Notes under the pieces: generated by a model
What the model saw: only the letters and a program-made list of their open reading frames with translations
What the model was told of the DNA's origin: nothing
Databases searched by the model: none
In this document: in pieces, positions 1 to 8,487 of the stretch
Numbering within the stretch: position 1 is the stretch's first letter
Layout: every line of letters starts with the position of its first letter
Program-made: the position numbers and the translations under genes
DNA from: Flavobacterium sp. WC2421
Lineage (GTDB): Bacteria > Bacteroidota > Bacteroidia > Flavobacteriales > Flavobacteriaceae
Assembly (NCBI RefSeq): GCF_040822115.1
Contig: NZ_CP162004.1
Coordinates: 558,001 to 622,000 of the forward strand
Length of the DNA: 64,000 bases
Direction: 5' to 3'

Positions 1-366
1 AAAGGGAAACGCAAAGAAATGATTCGCGAGGAACTTCATGAACAACTGTGCAATGGTTTTGGAGTACCTGCAATCCATTCTGAATATGGTATGACTGAAT
101 TACTCTCTCAAGCTTATTCGTTGGGTAACGGAGTCTTTGAATGCCCTTCTTGGATGCAAATCCACATTCGTGATACCGAAGATGCTTTGACTTATATTGA
201 AAACGGAAAAACTGGCGGAATCAACGTCATTGATTTGGCTAACATTAATTCCTGTTCCTTTATTGCCACACAAGATTTAGGCAAAAAAAATCCCAACAAC
301 TCTTTCGAGGTATTGGGACGTTTTGATAATTCGGATATTCGAGGTTGTAATTTAATGGTTTTGTAA
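1..366 (+). CDS. LuxE/PaaK-like acyltransferase (acyl-protein synthetase), C-terminal part
   Basis: The reading frame is open from the first base, so this is the 3' end of a gene that begins outside the window; the internal ATG at 19 is not its start. About 121 residues remain. The stretch SEYGMTELLSQAYS resembles the YGMTE signature of adenylate-forming (ANL) enzymes as found in LuxE and PaaK relatives. A C-terminal region ending in a typical GRFDNSDIRGCN segment follows. Such proteins activate acyl groups with ATP, but the substrate here is unknown. The family call is fairly good. The function is inferred from the tail alone. Confidence 0.7.
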   Translation, partial: KGKRKEMIREELHEQLCNGFGVPAIHSEYGMTELLSQAYSLGNGVFECPSWMQIHIRDTEDALTYIENGKTGGINVIDLANINSCSFIATQDLGKKNPNNSFEVLGRFDNSDIRGCNLMVL

Positions 367-375
367 AAGTTGATG

Positions 376-416
376 CGGTTATTTGTTTAATCGGTTATCC
401 GAATAAACAGTTAAAC
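376..416. repeat. Dispersed GTTTAATCGGTTA-type repeat, partial copy
   Basis: The spacer between the acyltransferase and tyrS contains GTTTAATCGGTTA followed by AATAAACAGTTAA. The same two words, in the same order and spacing class, occur between asnS and rpoN (32383-32430). This copy has lost the clean right arm. Confidence 0.45.
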
Positions 417-1709
417 AATCCTTACCACAAAATAATTTTTCTTCCCACTTTGCAACAATACAAATTGATTGTTAATTAAATCTTTTGAAGACAAAACAAA
501 GTCCTCTTTTACTTTTTCTTTATTTACTGAAATTGAATTTGCCGTTAAAGCACGTCTGGCTTCCCCATTCGATTTAAAAAACCCTGTTTTATCATTTAAA
601 ACAGTGATAATTTCAATTCCAGCTTCCATTTCATTTCTCGCAATTTCAGCTTGAGGAACCCCGTCAAAAACTTCCAAGAAAGTAGCTTCATCTAGTTCCT
701 TCAAATCATCAGCAGTCGCGTTTCCAAATAAAATAGCCGATGCTTTTATCGCTTTCTCTAGGTCTTCTTGAGAATGAACAAAAACGGTTAACTCTTCAGC
801 TAATTTGCGTTGTAATACTCTTAAATGAGGCGCTGTTTTATGTTCTTCAATTAAGCTATCGATTGAATCTTTATCTAAAAATGTGAAGATTTTAATATAT
901 TTCTCCGCATCAACATCAGTCGTGTTCAACCAAAATTGGTAGAATTTATAAACCGAAGTTTTATCAGTAGTCAACCAAACATTTCCACCTTCGGATTTTC
1001 CAAATTTAGAACCGTCTGCTTTAGTAATTAAGGGGCAAGTCATGGCGTATGCTTTAGCTTCCTCCCCTACATTCATACGACGAACTAGCTCCGTTCCAGT
1101 TGTGATATTTCCCCATTGATCAGAACCTCCCATTTGTAACAAACAGTTGTATTCTTTATGTAAATGGTAAAAATCATACCCTTGAATCAATTGATACGTA
1201 AACTCCGTAAATGACATCCCTTCTCCTTCACCAGCTAATCTTTTCTTTACAGAATCCTTAGCCATCATGTAGTTTACCGTAATTCTTTTACCCACATCAC
1301 GAGCAAAATTAATAAAGGATAAATTTTTCATCCAGTCGTAATTATTTACTAAAACTGGAGCATTTATCTCATTCGAATTAAAATCCAAAAACCGTGATAA
1401 AACACTTTTTATACCTTCAACATTATAGTTTAATGTGGCTTCATCTAATAAGTTTCGCTCATCCGATTTTCCTGATGGATCTCCAATCATTCCAGTTGCG
1501 CCTCCTACTAAAGCAATAGGTTTATGTCCAAAGTTTTTTAAATGAACCAAAAGAATTATAGGAACTAAACTCCCAATATGCAATGAATCTGATGTGGGAT
1601 CAAATCCGATGTAAGTCGTAGTCATTTCTTTCAAAAGTTGTTCTTCTGTTCCAGGCATGATATCGTGAACCAATCCACGCCATTGTAATTCGGAAATAAT
1701 ATTTTTCAT
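411..1709 (-). CDS. tyrS: Tyrosyl-tRNA synthetase
   Basis: Class I aminoacyl-tRNA synthetase that charges tRNA-Tyr in the cytosol. The 432 residues match the bacterial TyrRS length. The HIGH-type signature reads HIGS at residues 44-47 and the KMSKS-type loop reads KFGKS near 234-238. The segment [13 protein letters not shown] is the typical tyrosine/ATP pocket. The last 65 or so residues fit an S4-like RNA-binding domain. The gene is monocistronic, with a -7 element 21 bp upstream of its ATG on the minus strand. The call is firm. Confidence 0.97.
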   Translation of the reverse strand: MKNIISELQWRGLVHDIMPGTEEQLLKEMTTTYIGFDPTSDSLHIGSLVPIILLVHLKNFGHKPIALVGGATGMIGDPSGKSDERNLLDEATLNYNVEGIKSVLSRFLDFNSNEINAPVLVNNYDWMKNLSFINFARDVGKRITVNYMMAKDSVKKRLAGEGEGMSFTEFTYQLIQGYDFYHLHKEYNCLLQMGGSDQWGNITTGTELVRRMNVGEEAKAYAMTCPLITKADGSKFGKSEGGNVWLTTDKTSVYKFYQFWLNTTDVDAEKYIKIFTFLDKDSIDSLIEEHKTAPHLRVLQRKLAEELTVFVHSQEDLEKAIKASAILFGNATADDLKELDEATFLEVFDGVPQAEIARNEMEAGIEIITVLNDKTGFFKSNGEARRALTANSISVNKEKVKEDFVLSSKDLINNQFVLLQSGKKNYFVVRIV

Positions 1710-1729
1710 TTTCTAAAAATCAATTTTCA

Positions 1730-1737
1730 CAAAGATA
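1730..1737 (-). promoter_or_regulatory. -7 element of tyrS promoter
   Basis: On the minus strand this reads TATCTTTG, a match to the Bacteroidetes -7 consensus TAnnTTTG. A TTTC (one mismatch to TTTG) lies 18 bp further upstream at 1756-1759. Confidence 0.6.
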
Positions 1738-1802
1738 GTTTTAATTGCATAATTTGAAAATCAATCGGTCTAAAAATCAAACAATCTATTTATCTTTACA
1801 AA

Positions 1803-2807
1803 ATGGTATTAGTAACAGGAGGAACAGGGTTAGTAGGAGCGCATTTACTGCTGCATTTAATAGAATCTGGAAGCACAGACAATAAAAAAATACGCGCCAC
1901 TTATCGTGAACTAAAAAGCATCCAAAAAACAAAATCTTTATTTGAAAGTTACAATAAAGCCCCTTTATTTGATGCTATCGAATGGATAAAAGCTGATATT
2001 ATAGACGTTCCTTCCTTAGAAGAAGCCTTTCAAGAAATTGAATATGTATATCATTGTGCTGCCGTAATTTCATTTGACCCAAAAGACGAAGCCCTTTTAC
2101 GAAAAACTAATATCGAGGGGACTGCAAATGTGGTTAACTTATGTCTTGTCAATAAAATTAAAAAATTATGTCATGTAAGTTCTACCGCTGCACTTGGTGA
2201 TTTAACTGGAAATGAATTAATTATTACTGAAGAAACGGAATGGAATCCAGAAAAACCCCATAGCGATTATGCTATTTCTAAATATGGCGCCGAAATGGAA
2301 ATTTGGCGTGGTCAACAAGAAGGACTAAACGTTATAATAGTTAATCCGGGCGTTATTATTGGCCCTGGATTTTTAAATCAAGGAAGCGGACAATTATTTG
2401 AAAAAATGAGAAACGGATTGTCATTTTACACCACCGGTTCCACTGGATTTGTCGCCGTAAGTGATGTGGTTAAAATCATGACACAATTGATGAAAAGTAC
2501 TATTACAAACCAACGGTTTACAGTAATTTCTCAAAATATAATTTTTAGAGATCTACTAAATATGATTTCGGACGCTTTGAATACAAACAGACCTAAACAT
2601 CATGCCAATCCTTTTTTATTAAGTCTTGCTTGGAGAGCAGATTGGTTTTTATCAAGTATTTTTCAGAGCAAAAGAAAAATCACTAAAGCAACTGCCAAAG
2701 CATCTTATTCCATAAATGAATATTCGAATGAAAATGTAAAAACTGCCTTAGAATATCATTTTCAAGAAGTGGAAGAGTATATTAAAAAAATTACTCCTTT
2801 ATTTTAA
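1803..2807 (+). CDS. NAD(P)-dependent epimerase/dehydratase (extended SDR family)
   Basis: The N-terminal Rossmann motif GGTGLVG spans residues 6-12, and the catalytic Tyr/Lys pair is in YAISK at about 156-160. The pattern is that of extended short-chain dehydrogenases such as dihydroflavonol reductase or 3-beta-HSD-like proteins. At 334 residues the length is normal. The exact substrate cannot be read from the sequence. A TATCTTTA hexamer-like box lies immediately before the ATG, so the leader must be very short. The 3' end overlaps the convergent DUF4296 gene by 9 bp. Confidence 0.9.
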   Translation: MVLVTGGTGLVGAHLLLHLIESGSTDNKKIRATYRELKSIQKTKSLFESYNKAPLFDAIEWIKADIIDVPSLEEAFQEIEYVYHCAAVISFDPKDEALLRKTNIEGTANVVNLCLVNKIKKLCHVSSTAALGDLTGNELIITEETEWNPEKPHSDYAISKYGAEMEIWRGQQEGLNVIIVNPGVIIGPGFLNQGSGQLFEKMRNGLSFYTTGSTGFVAVSDVVKIMTQLMKSTITNQRFTVISQNIIFRDLLNMISDALNTNRPKHHANPFLLSLAWRADWFLSSIFQSKRKITKATAKASYSINEYSNENVKTALEYHFQEVEEYIKKITPLF

Positions 2808-3296
2808 AATGTGATAATCCGTTAAAACAGTATCTCTTCGAGTGTTGTTTTTATTAACGGTACTGATTTTCTTTTTCAAGGAATCTCCTTTTTTAGACAA
2901 AGGATTCGTTATGCCTTTTATGGAATCTAATTTTATTTTATTCTTGTTCTCCACCTTTACTAGTGAATCTACAATCACTTTCCTACTGTCAATTCGCTTA
3001 ATTACTTGATCAAACATCCCTTTGTATTCCACATAATTTGAGGCATAATAGACATTACTTTGCGCAAATTGAAGACTGTCAATTTTATATTTTTTATAAA
3101 TATAATCTGGAGCGTTTATTTTATTAGTGTTTAAAGACGTCGGGTTTTGGTACTTAATCGCTTCTAAAAGTGCCAAATCATACATAATATTCACCATCTT
3201 CCCTTTTTCAATAAGACCCTCCGGTTTAGTAATCACTTCCTCTTTACAACTCAGAAATGTGACTACAATTAATAAAAATGACAGCAGCTTTTTCAT
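2799..3296 (-). CDS. DUF4296 lipoprotein
   Basis: A 165-residue protein with a lipoprotein signal peptide: a KKLLSFLLIVVTFLSC stretch puts the lipidated cysteine at residue 17. It is followed by the DUF4296 region with its conserved helical LLEAIKYQ pattern, then a Lys-rich tail. The family is confined to Bacteroidetes and has no assigned function. It lies 10 bp downstream of the dihydroorotase gene and probably shares its transcript. Its last codons overlap the convergent epimerase gene. Confidence 0.8.
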   Translation of the reverse strand: MKKLLSFLLIVVTFLSCKEEVITKPEGLIEKGKMVNIMYDLALLEAIKYQNPTSLNTNKINAPDYIYKKYKIDSLQFAQSNVYYASNYVEYKGMFDQVIKRIDSRKVIVDSLVKVENKNKIKLDSIKGITNPLSKKGDSLKKKISTVNKNNTRRDTVLTDYHILK

Positions 3297-3306
3297 CTAT
3301 TTTCTT

Positions 3307-4647
3307 TTAACGATCAAATAACAATCTTTTTCCAGCACGAATCTCTTTCACTTTAAAAGCGGCATAAACTAATCTTCCATTTACAAAAGTATGGGTAACT
3401 CTTGACTTAAAAGTAAAGCCCATAAACGGAGACCAACCACATTTAGCCAAAATATTTTCTTTCTTTACACTCCAAGGAAGGCCAGCATTTACAATAACTA
3501 AATCCGCATAATATCCTTCTTTTATAAATCCGCGTTTCTCAATTTTGAAAATTTTTGCCGGATTATGGCACATTTTTTCCACAATCTTCTCCACACTTAT
3601 TTTTCCTTGATGAAACGCTTCAAACATAGCCACGACAGCATGTTGAACTAAAGGACCTCCCGAAGGTGCTTTTAAGTACGATTGTTTCTTCTCCTCCAAT
3701 GTATGTGGTGCATGATCCGTAGCAATCACATCAATTCTATCATCGAGTAACGCTTCCCAAAGTACTTTTCTATCATTAGCAGTTTTTACTGCAGGGTTCC
3801 ATTTTATAAGATTTCCTTTGGTTGCATAATCATCATTGGTAAACCACAAATGATGCACACAAACTTCGGCAGTAATTTTCTTTTGTTCTAATGGAATTTT
3901 ATTGGTAAATAAATCCATTTCTTTTGCAGTCGAAAGATGAAAAATATGCAAACGAGCACCCGTTTTCTTGGCTAAAGCAACTGCTTTAGAAGAAGAAATA
4001 TAACAAGCCTCTTCTGATCGAATAAGGTGATGTGCCGTAACAGGTACATCGTCGCCATACTCTGCTATATATTTTTCCAAATTATTCTTAATTGTCGCCT
4101 CATCTTCACAATGAACAGCAATAAGCATCGGAGTACTTGAAAAAATCTTTTCTAAAGTAGCTTCGTTATCCACCAACATATTTCCTGTTGAAGAACCCAA
4201 AAATATTTTTATTCCAGCAACATTCTTAGGATTTGTTTTTAAAACTTCTTCCAAATTATCATTGGTAGCCCCCATCATAAACGAATAATTCGCATAGGAC
4301 TTTTCAGCAGCAATTTGGTATTTTTGTTCTAATATTTCTTGAGTAACTGCATTAGGAACCGTATTAGGTTGCTCAATGTAAGAGGTGATTCCTCCCGCAA
4401 CAGCTGCTCTGGATTCCGATTCAATATCCCCTTTGTGAGTCAATCCTGGCTCTCTAAAATGAACTTGATCATCAATAGCTCCAGGCATCAAATAGTTACC
4501 TTCAGCATCGATAATAACATAATCAGATGACTTGGCACTTATGCTTTCTGAAATCTCAACAATTAAGTCATTCTCAATTAAAACATCGCCTTCAAAAATT
4601 ACCCCTTCATTTACTATTTTGGCATTCTTAATTAAAACCCTATTCAT
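3307..4647 (-). CDS. pyrC: Dihydroorotase
   Basis: Amidohydrolase of pyrimidine synthesis that interconverts carbamoyl-aspartate and dihydroorotate. The metal-binding motif DQVHFREPG is near residues 60-68. The lysine that is usually carbamylated lies in GIKIFLGSS near 147. A further metal-ligand motif, ATDHAPH, is near 309. At 446 residues it fits the long, allantoinase-like class of dihydroorotases. It sits between a glycosyltransferase and a DUF4296 lipoprotein with short spacers, consistent with a three-gene operon read from about 5400. An allantoinase or hydantoinase is less likely. Confidence 0.9.
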   Translation of the reverse strand: MNRVLIKNAKIVNEGVIFEGDVLIENDLIVEISESISAKSSDYVIIDAEGNYLMPGAIDDQVHFREPGLTHKGDIESESRAAVAGGITSYIEQPNTVPNAVTQEILEQKYQIAAEKSYANYSFMMGATNDNLEEVLKTNPKNVAGIKIFLGSSTGNMLVDNEATLEKIFSSTPMLIAVHCEDEATIKNNLEKYIAEYGDDVPVTAHHLIRSEEACYISSSKAVALAKKTGARLHIFHLSTAKEMDLFTNKIPLEQKKITAEVCVHHLWFTNDDYATKGNLIKWNPAVKTANDRKVLWEALLDDRIDVIATDHAPHTLEEKKQSYLKAPSGGPLVQHAVVAMFEAFHQGKISVEKIVEKMCHNPAKIFKIEKRGFIKEGYYADLVIVNAGLPWSVKKENILAKCGWSPFMGFTFKSRVTHTFVNGRLVYAAFKVKEIRAGKRLLFDR

Positions 4648-4659
4648 TGTATATTTTTC

Positions 4660-5385
4660 TTATAAACTATTAACTAATTTTTTTAATCGCAGAGAAATCA
4701 CTCCAAACACAGCTTCAACAATAATTGAATTACTCATTTTGGATTCTCCTTTTGTTCTATCTGTAAAAATTATCGGCACTTCAACGATGCTGAATTTTTT
4801 ACAAAAAGTACGGTATTTCATTTCAATTTGAAAGGCATAACCAACAAATCGGATTTTATTGAGGTTAATTCCCTCAAGGACTTCTCTTTTATAACAGACA
4901 AAACCCGCAGTAGCATCATGAATTTTCATTCCCGTGATAATACGCACGTAAACAGAGGCAAAATAAGACATTAAAACTCGGTTTAAAGGCCAGTTAACCA
5001 CATTTACTCCAGTAACATATCGAGATCCTATAGCTAAATCTGCATTGCCAAAATGGCAAGCATTATATAACTTTTCTAAATCGTTAGGGTTGTGAGAAAA
5101 ATCAGCATCCATTTCAAAAATAAAGTTGTATTTTCTCTCCAATGCCCATCTAAAACCATGAACATAAGCAGTTCCTAAACCTGATTTCTTTTTTCTGTTT
5201 TCCAAAAATAATCGACCATCAAACTCTTTTTGCAGTAAAACAACCTTGTCTGCAGTTCTATCTGGAGAATTATCATCAACAATAAGAATATGAAAAGGCT
5301 TGTGCTGTGAAAGCACCGATCTGATAATGCTTTCGATATTTTCAATTTCGTTATAGGTTGGAATTATAACAATACAATCGTTCAT
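4660..5385 (-). CDS. Family 2 glycosyltransferase, polyprenol-phosphate mannosyltransferase-like
   Basis: A 241-residue GT-A fold protein. The nucleotide-sugar site VDDNSPDRTADKV is near residues 37-49 and the DxD-type motif MDADFSHNP is near 92-100. A conserved GSRYVTGVNVVNWP segment and a C-terminal TKGESKM segment are typical of dolichol-phosphate mannosyltransferase-like (DPM1) enzymes. It probably transfers a hexose to a polyprenol phosphate at the inner membrane. The donor sugar is not determined. It is the first gene of the minus-strand group with dihydroorotase and the DUF4296 lipoprotein. Confidence 0.88.
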   Translation of the reverse strand: MNDCIVIIPTYNEIENIESIIRSVLSQHKPFHILIVDDNSPDRTADKVVLLQKEFDGRLFLENRKKKSGLGTAYVHGFRWALERKYNFIFEMDADFSHNPNDLEKLYNACHFGNADLAIGSRYVTGVNVVNWPLNRVLMSYFASVYVRIITGMKIHDATAGFVCYKREVLEGINLNKIRFVGYAFQIEMKYRTFCKKFSIVEVPIIFTDRTKGESKMSNSIIVEAVFGVISLRLKKLVNSL

Positions 5386-5404
5386 ATATCTCGTAATTTC
5401 ACCG

Positions 5405-5412
5405 CAAAAGTA
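5405..5412 (-). promoter_or_regulatory. -7 element for the glycosyltransferase-pyrC-DUF4296 group
   Basis: The minus strand reads TACTTTTG, matching TAnnTTTG, 20 bp upstream of the glycosyltransferase start. Confidence 0.6.
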
Positions 5413-5474
5413 ACCTTTTTATGCGATTTGATTCATAATAAATTTATAATAAAAAGATTGATATAAAAAATTAG

Positions 5475-5482
5475 TAATTTTG
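5475..5482 (+). promoter_or_regulatory. -7 element of the DUF4271-hemD promoter
   Basis: Reads TAATTTTG, matching TAnnTTTG, and ends only 7 bp before the ATG at 5490, so the transcript is almost leaderless. Confidence 0.6.
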
Positions 5483-5489
5483 CACCATT

Positions 5490-6161
5490 ATGATTGATCA
5501 CTTACTTCATCCAAGGATAACTGAAAACAAAGATTGGGCAACTGCTTTGTTTGTTTTGGCTTTTGCTATAATTGCCTTTACCAAATCTGTTTATGAAAAC
5601 CGTTTTGAGGATTTTATGAATTTAATCTTCTCTGATAAATACTCAAAGGTTTACAGAGATAGTAGCAACTTAAATAGCAGCTTTACCATTTCATTATTCT
5701 TTGTACAAGTAATTTCGTTTGCTTTTTTCATACAGCTCTCATTAAGCGTTTTAGGCAATGCCTCAAAGACGGATTGGCTCCTGTACATCCAAATAGTTAC
5801 TTTTTTAATTTTCTTTATTTTAGCCAAATATTTGATTGAAAAAATCATTGCTACCGCATTCAATATTGAAGAGTTTGTCGAACAATTTAACTTGCAAAAA
5901 GTAACTTATAGGACCTATATTGGCTTAATTATACTTCCTATCAGTGTTATTCTGTTTTATTACGATACAATCTCTAGAAATATTTTACTAATAATAATAC
6001 TCATTTTCTTGATTTTCAATGTATTAGCTTATTTGATTTCAATAAAAAACTATCAAAATTTAATATTCGGTAAGTTGTTTTATTTTATTTTATATCTTTG
6101 CACTCTCGAAATAGCCCCTTATTTTTTTATGTATTATTGGTACACTAAAGGGGGCGCTTAG
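5490..6161 (+). CDS. DUF4271 integral membrane protein
   Basis: A 223-residue hydrophobic protein with about six predicted membrane spans. The first is near residues 17-32, and further ones lie near 68-88, 98-117, 143-163, 166-187 and 195-215. The profile and the position directly upstream of hemD match the Bacteroidetes DUF4271 family. No biochemical function is known. Only 13 bp separate it from hemD, so the two are probably co-transcribed. Confidence 0.8.
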   Translation: MIDHLLHPRITENKDWATALFVLAFAIIAFTKSVYENRFEDFMNLIFSDKYSKVYRDSSNLNSSFTISLFFVQVISFAFFIQLSLSVLGNASKTDWLLYIQIVTFLIFFILAKYLIEKIIATAFNIEEFVEQFNLQKVTYRTYIGLIILPISVILFYYDTISRNILLIIILIFLIFNVLAYLISIKNYQNLIFGKLFYFILYLCTLEIAPYFFMYYWYTKGGA

Positions 6162-6174
6162 AAAACGTTAATAT

Positions 6175-6924
6175 ATGAAAGTGAAAACAATTTTGGTGTC
6201 ACAACCCGAGCCTAAAGTAGAGAATTCTCCTTACTTTGAACTCCAACAAAAGCATAAAGTTAAAATTGATTTCAGACCTTTTATCCATATAGAAGGAGTT
6301 AATGCCAAAGAGATTAGACTTCAAAAAATCGATCTCAATCATTATACTGCAATTATTTTAACTAGTAGAAATGCGGTTGATCATTTTTTCAGAGTTGCTG
6401 ATGAAATGCGTTACAAGGTACCTGAAGGATTGAAATATTTTTGTCAATCAGAAGCCGTTGCTTTTTACCTACAAAAATATGTCGTTTATAGAAAACGTAA
6501 AATTTATGTTGGACCTAAAGATTTCGCAGATTTATCTCCATTGATTAAAAAATATAAAGACGAAAAGTTTTTACTACCTGCTTCTGATCAATTGAATGCT
6601 GACGCGCCTATCACTTTAAACAATTTAAAAGTGGATTGGACTCAAGCTGTTTTTTACAAAACGGTAATGAGTGACTTATCTGATCTTGCTGATGTTTATT
6701 ATGATGTATTGGCCTTTTTTAGTCCAACAGGAATTAAATCATTATATAAAAACTTTCCAAGCTTCGAGCAAAACAACACAAGAATTGCTGTTTTTGGTAG
6801 CACAACTCAAAAAGAAGCTTTGGATCACGGATTAAGAATTGATATTCTTGCTCCTACACCTGATACCCCTTCCATGACAATGGCCTTAGAAAAGTACATC
6901 ATCGAAGCCAACAAAGGAAAATAA
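6175..6924 (+). CDS. hemD: Uroporphyrinogen-III synthase
   Basis: A 249-residue protein of the HemD family, which closes and flips ring D of hydroxymethylbilane in heme synthesis. The family has few invariant residues. The supporting signs are the LTSRNAVDHFF segment near residues 61-71, the two-lobed pattern, and the SPTGIKSLYKNF segment near 180. It lies just behind DUF4271 and ends in a strong terminator. The family assignment is good. Confidence 0.87.
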   Translation: MKVKTILVSQPEPKVENSPYFELQQKHKVKIDFRPFIHIEGVNAKEIRLQKIDLNHYTAIILTSRNAVDHFFRVADEMRYKVPEGLKYFCQSEAVAFYLQKYVVYRKRKIYVGPKDFADLSPLIKKYKDEKFLLPASDQLNADAPITLNNLKVDWTQAVFYKTVMSDLSDLADVYYDVLAFFSPTGIKSLYKNFPSFEQNNTRIAVFGSTTQKEALDHGLRIDILAPTPDTPSMTMALEKYIIEANKGK

Positions 6925-6947
6925 GATACTTTTATTTTACATACTAC

Positions 6948-6975
6948 AAAAAGCCGCTATATTTGCGGCTTTTTG
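6948..6975 (+). terminator. Intrinsic terminator after hemD
   Basis: A perfect 10-bp stem (AAAAAGCCGC paired with GCGGCTTTTT) with a 7-nt loop, running into T residues. Confidence 0.85.
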
Positions 6976-7086
6976 CATTTTAAATTTTAAATTAAAACCG
7001 AGCTAACACGAAACATATTCTTTTTTTATTTAATTTTGATTTACAATTATAACTAAAAATCATTTTTTGGTTCTAAAATTAAACTT

Positions 7087-7557
7087 ATGAAAATAAATTC
7101 CCTTCAAGTTGAAATAGACGGTATAGACAAAGAGATTCTTAGAGATTTAATGAATGACGCCCGCAAACCCATTCTTCAAATCGCTAATAAAATTGGGATT
7201 TCAGGAGCAGCCATTCATCAACGATTGCGAAAATTAGAGCAGTCTGGTGTAATATCTGGTTCTAAATTTACAGTGAACCACAAAATATTAGGATATAACA
7301 CTATGGCCTTTGTCGGAATATACCTTGATAAAGCGGCACGCAATCCAGAAGCCGTAAAAGATTTAAAAAAAATTCCCGAAGTACTAGAATGTCATTACAC
7401 GACAGGAAACTGGTCCATACTAATAAAAATGATTTGCAGAGATAACGAACACTTAATGCAATTATTAAATACTAAAATTCAAGCTATCGAAGGGGTTTCA
7501 AGAACAGAAACCTTCATCTCCCTTGACCAACAAATCGACAGACAGATTCAACTTTAA
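7087..7557 (+). CDS. Lrp/AsnC family transcriptional regulator
   Basis: A 156-residue protein with an N-terminal winged helix-turn-helix: IANKIGISGAAIHQRLRKL at about residues 34-52. A C-terminal RAM (ligand-binding, oligomerising) domain ends in SRTETFISLDQ. These proteins respond to amino acids or other small molecules. The effector and the targets cannot be read here. The gene stands alone between two strong terminators. Confidence 0.93.
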   Translation: MKINSLQVEIDGIDKEILRDLMNDARKPILQIANKIGISGAAIHQRLRKLEQSGVISGSKFTVNHKILGYNTMAFVGIYLDKAARNPEAVKDLKKIPEVLECHYTTGNWSILIKMICRDNEHLMQLLNTKIQAIEGVSRTETFISLDQQIDRQIQL

Positions 7558-7570
7558 ATTAAATTACAGC

Positions 7571-7606
7571 AAAAAGCGCCTTGTTTAATAAACAAGGCGC
7601 TTTTTT
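7571..7606. terminator. Bidirectional terminator between the Lrp gene and the YugP-like gene
   Basis: A perfect 16-bp stem with a 3-nt loop, flanked by A residues on the left and T residues on the right, so it can serve both convergent genes. Confidence 0.9.
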
Positions 7607-7623
7607 TATTTTCGAGAAAGACA

Positions 7624-8313
7624 TTAATTCCTTCTACTTCCTCCCATATAAATGGAGACATAATATAATAAAGTTGCAATAGAACCTAAAGCTGCTACCA
7701 CATACGTTCTCGCAGCCCATTTTAACGCATCTTTTGCCCCTGCTTGTTCTTGTTGTGTAAGCATTCGTTTGTTCTCCAACCAAGCTAAAGCTCTATTACT
7801 CGCATCATACTCAACTGGCAATGTAATTATCGAAAATACAGTGGTTGCCGCAAACAATACGATTCCAACCAATAATAATTGTGGAAAGGTTTTCATCATT
7901 AAAATCCCTCCTAGTAAAATCCACTGCATATAGCTTGATGCCACATTTACAAATGGAACCAATTTAGAGCGCATGGTTAACCATTGATATCCTACAGCAT
8001 GTTGTACCGCATGCCCACATTCGTGAGCAGCAACAGCTGCCGCAGCGGCATTGCGCTGATTGTAAACTGCTTCGCTTAGATTCACTGTTTTATCCATCGG
8101 GTTGTAATGATCTGTTAAACGACCCGAAACCGATATTACTCTCACATCACGAATTCCGTTATCAGCTAGCATTTTCTCAGCAATCTCAGCACCTGACATT
8201 CCGTTTTGCAAATGCAATTTTGAATATTGTTCAAATTTACTCTTTAGTCTTGAACTTACTAACCAGCTGAAAAGCATAATAGCTCCCGCAAGAATTAAAT
8301 AACCCATTCCCAT
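7624..8313 (-). CDS. YugP-like membrane zinc metallopeptidase
   Basis: A 229-residue membrane protein with the zincin motif HECGH at residues 97-101. There is one N-terminal membrane span, and others near 120-165 and 200-222. The pattern MDKTVNLSEAVY before the motif and the overall length match the neutral zinc metallopeptidase family typified by Bacillus YugP. Substrates are unknown. A role in envelope or membrane-protein quality control is an inference from the fold. Confidence 0.87.
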   Translation of the reverse strand: MGMGYLILAGAIMLFSWLVSSRLKSKFEQYSKLHLQNGMSGAEIAEKMLADNGIRDVRVISVSGRLTDHYNPMDKTVNLSEAVYNQRNAAAAAVAAHECGHAVQHAVGYQWLTMRSKLVPFVNVASSYMQWILLGGILMMKTFPQLLLVGIVLFAATTVFSIITLPVEYDASNRALAWLENKRMLTQQEQAGAKDALKWAARTYVVAALGSIATLLYYVSIYMGGSRRN

Positions 8314-8413
8314 ATTTTAGTGTTTTAGTTTTTATAAATTTACTAATGAAATAGCAAAATCTGAACCAAATTTAAAGAATGTCAATTTGACATCCGTTAA
8401 ATAAAATCTAAAT

Positions 8414-8453
8414 AAAAAAATCCAAATTCCAGCAGATGTGGAATTTGGATTTT
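8414..8453 (-). terminator. Terminator after leuS
   Basis: A 13-bp perfect stem (AAATCCAAATTCC with its complement), followed on the minus strand by seven T residues. Confidence 0.85.
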
Positions 8454-8487
8454 GATATACAATCAATTTATGTAACGTAATAATAAT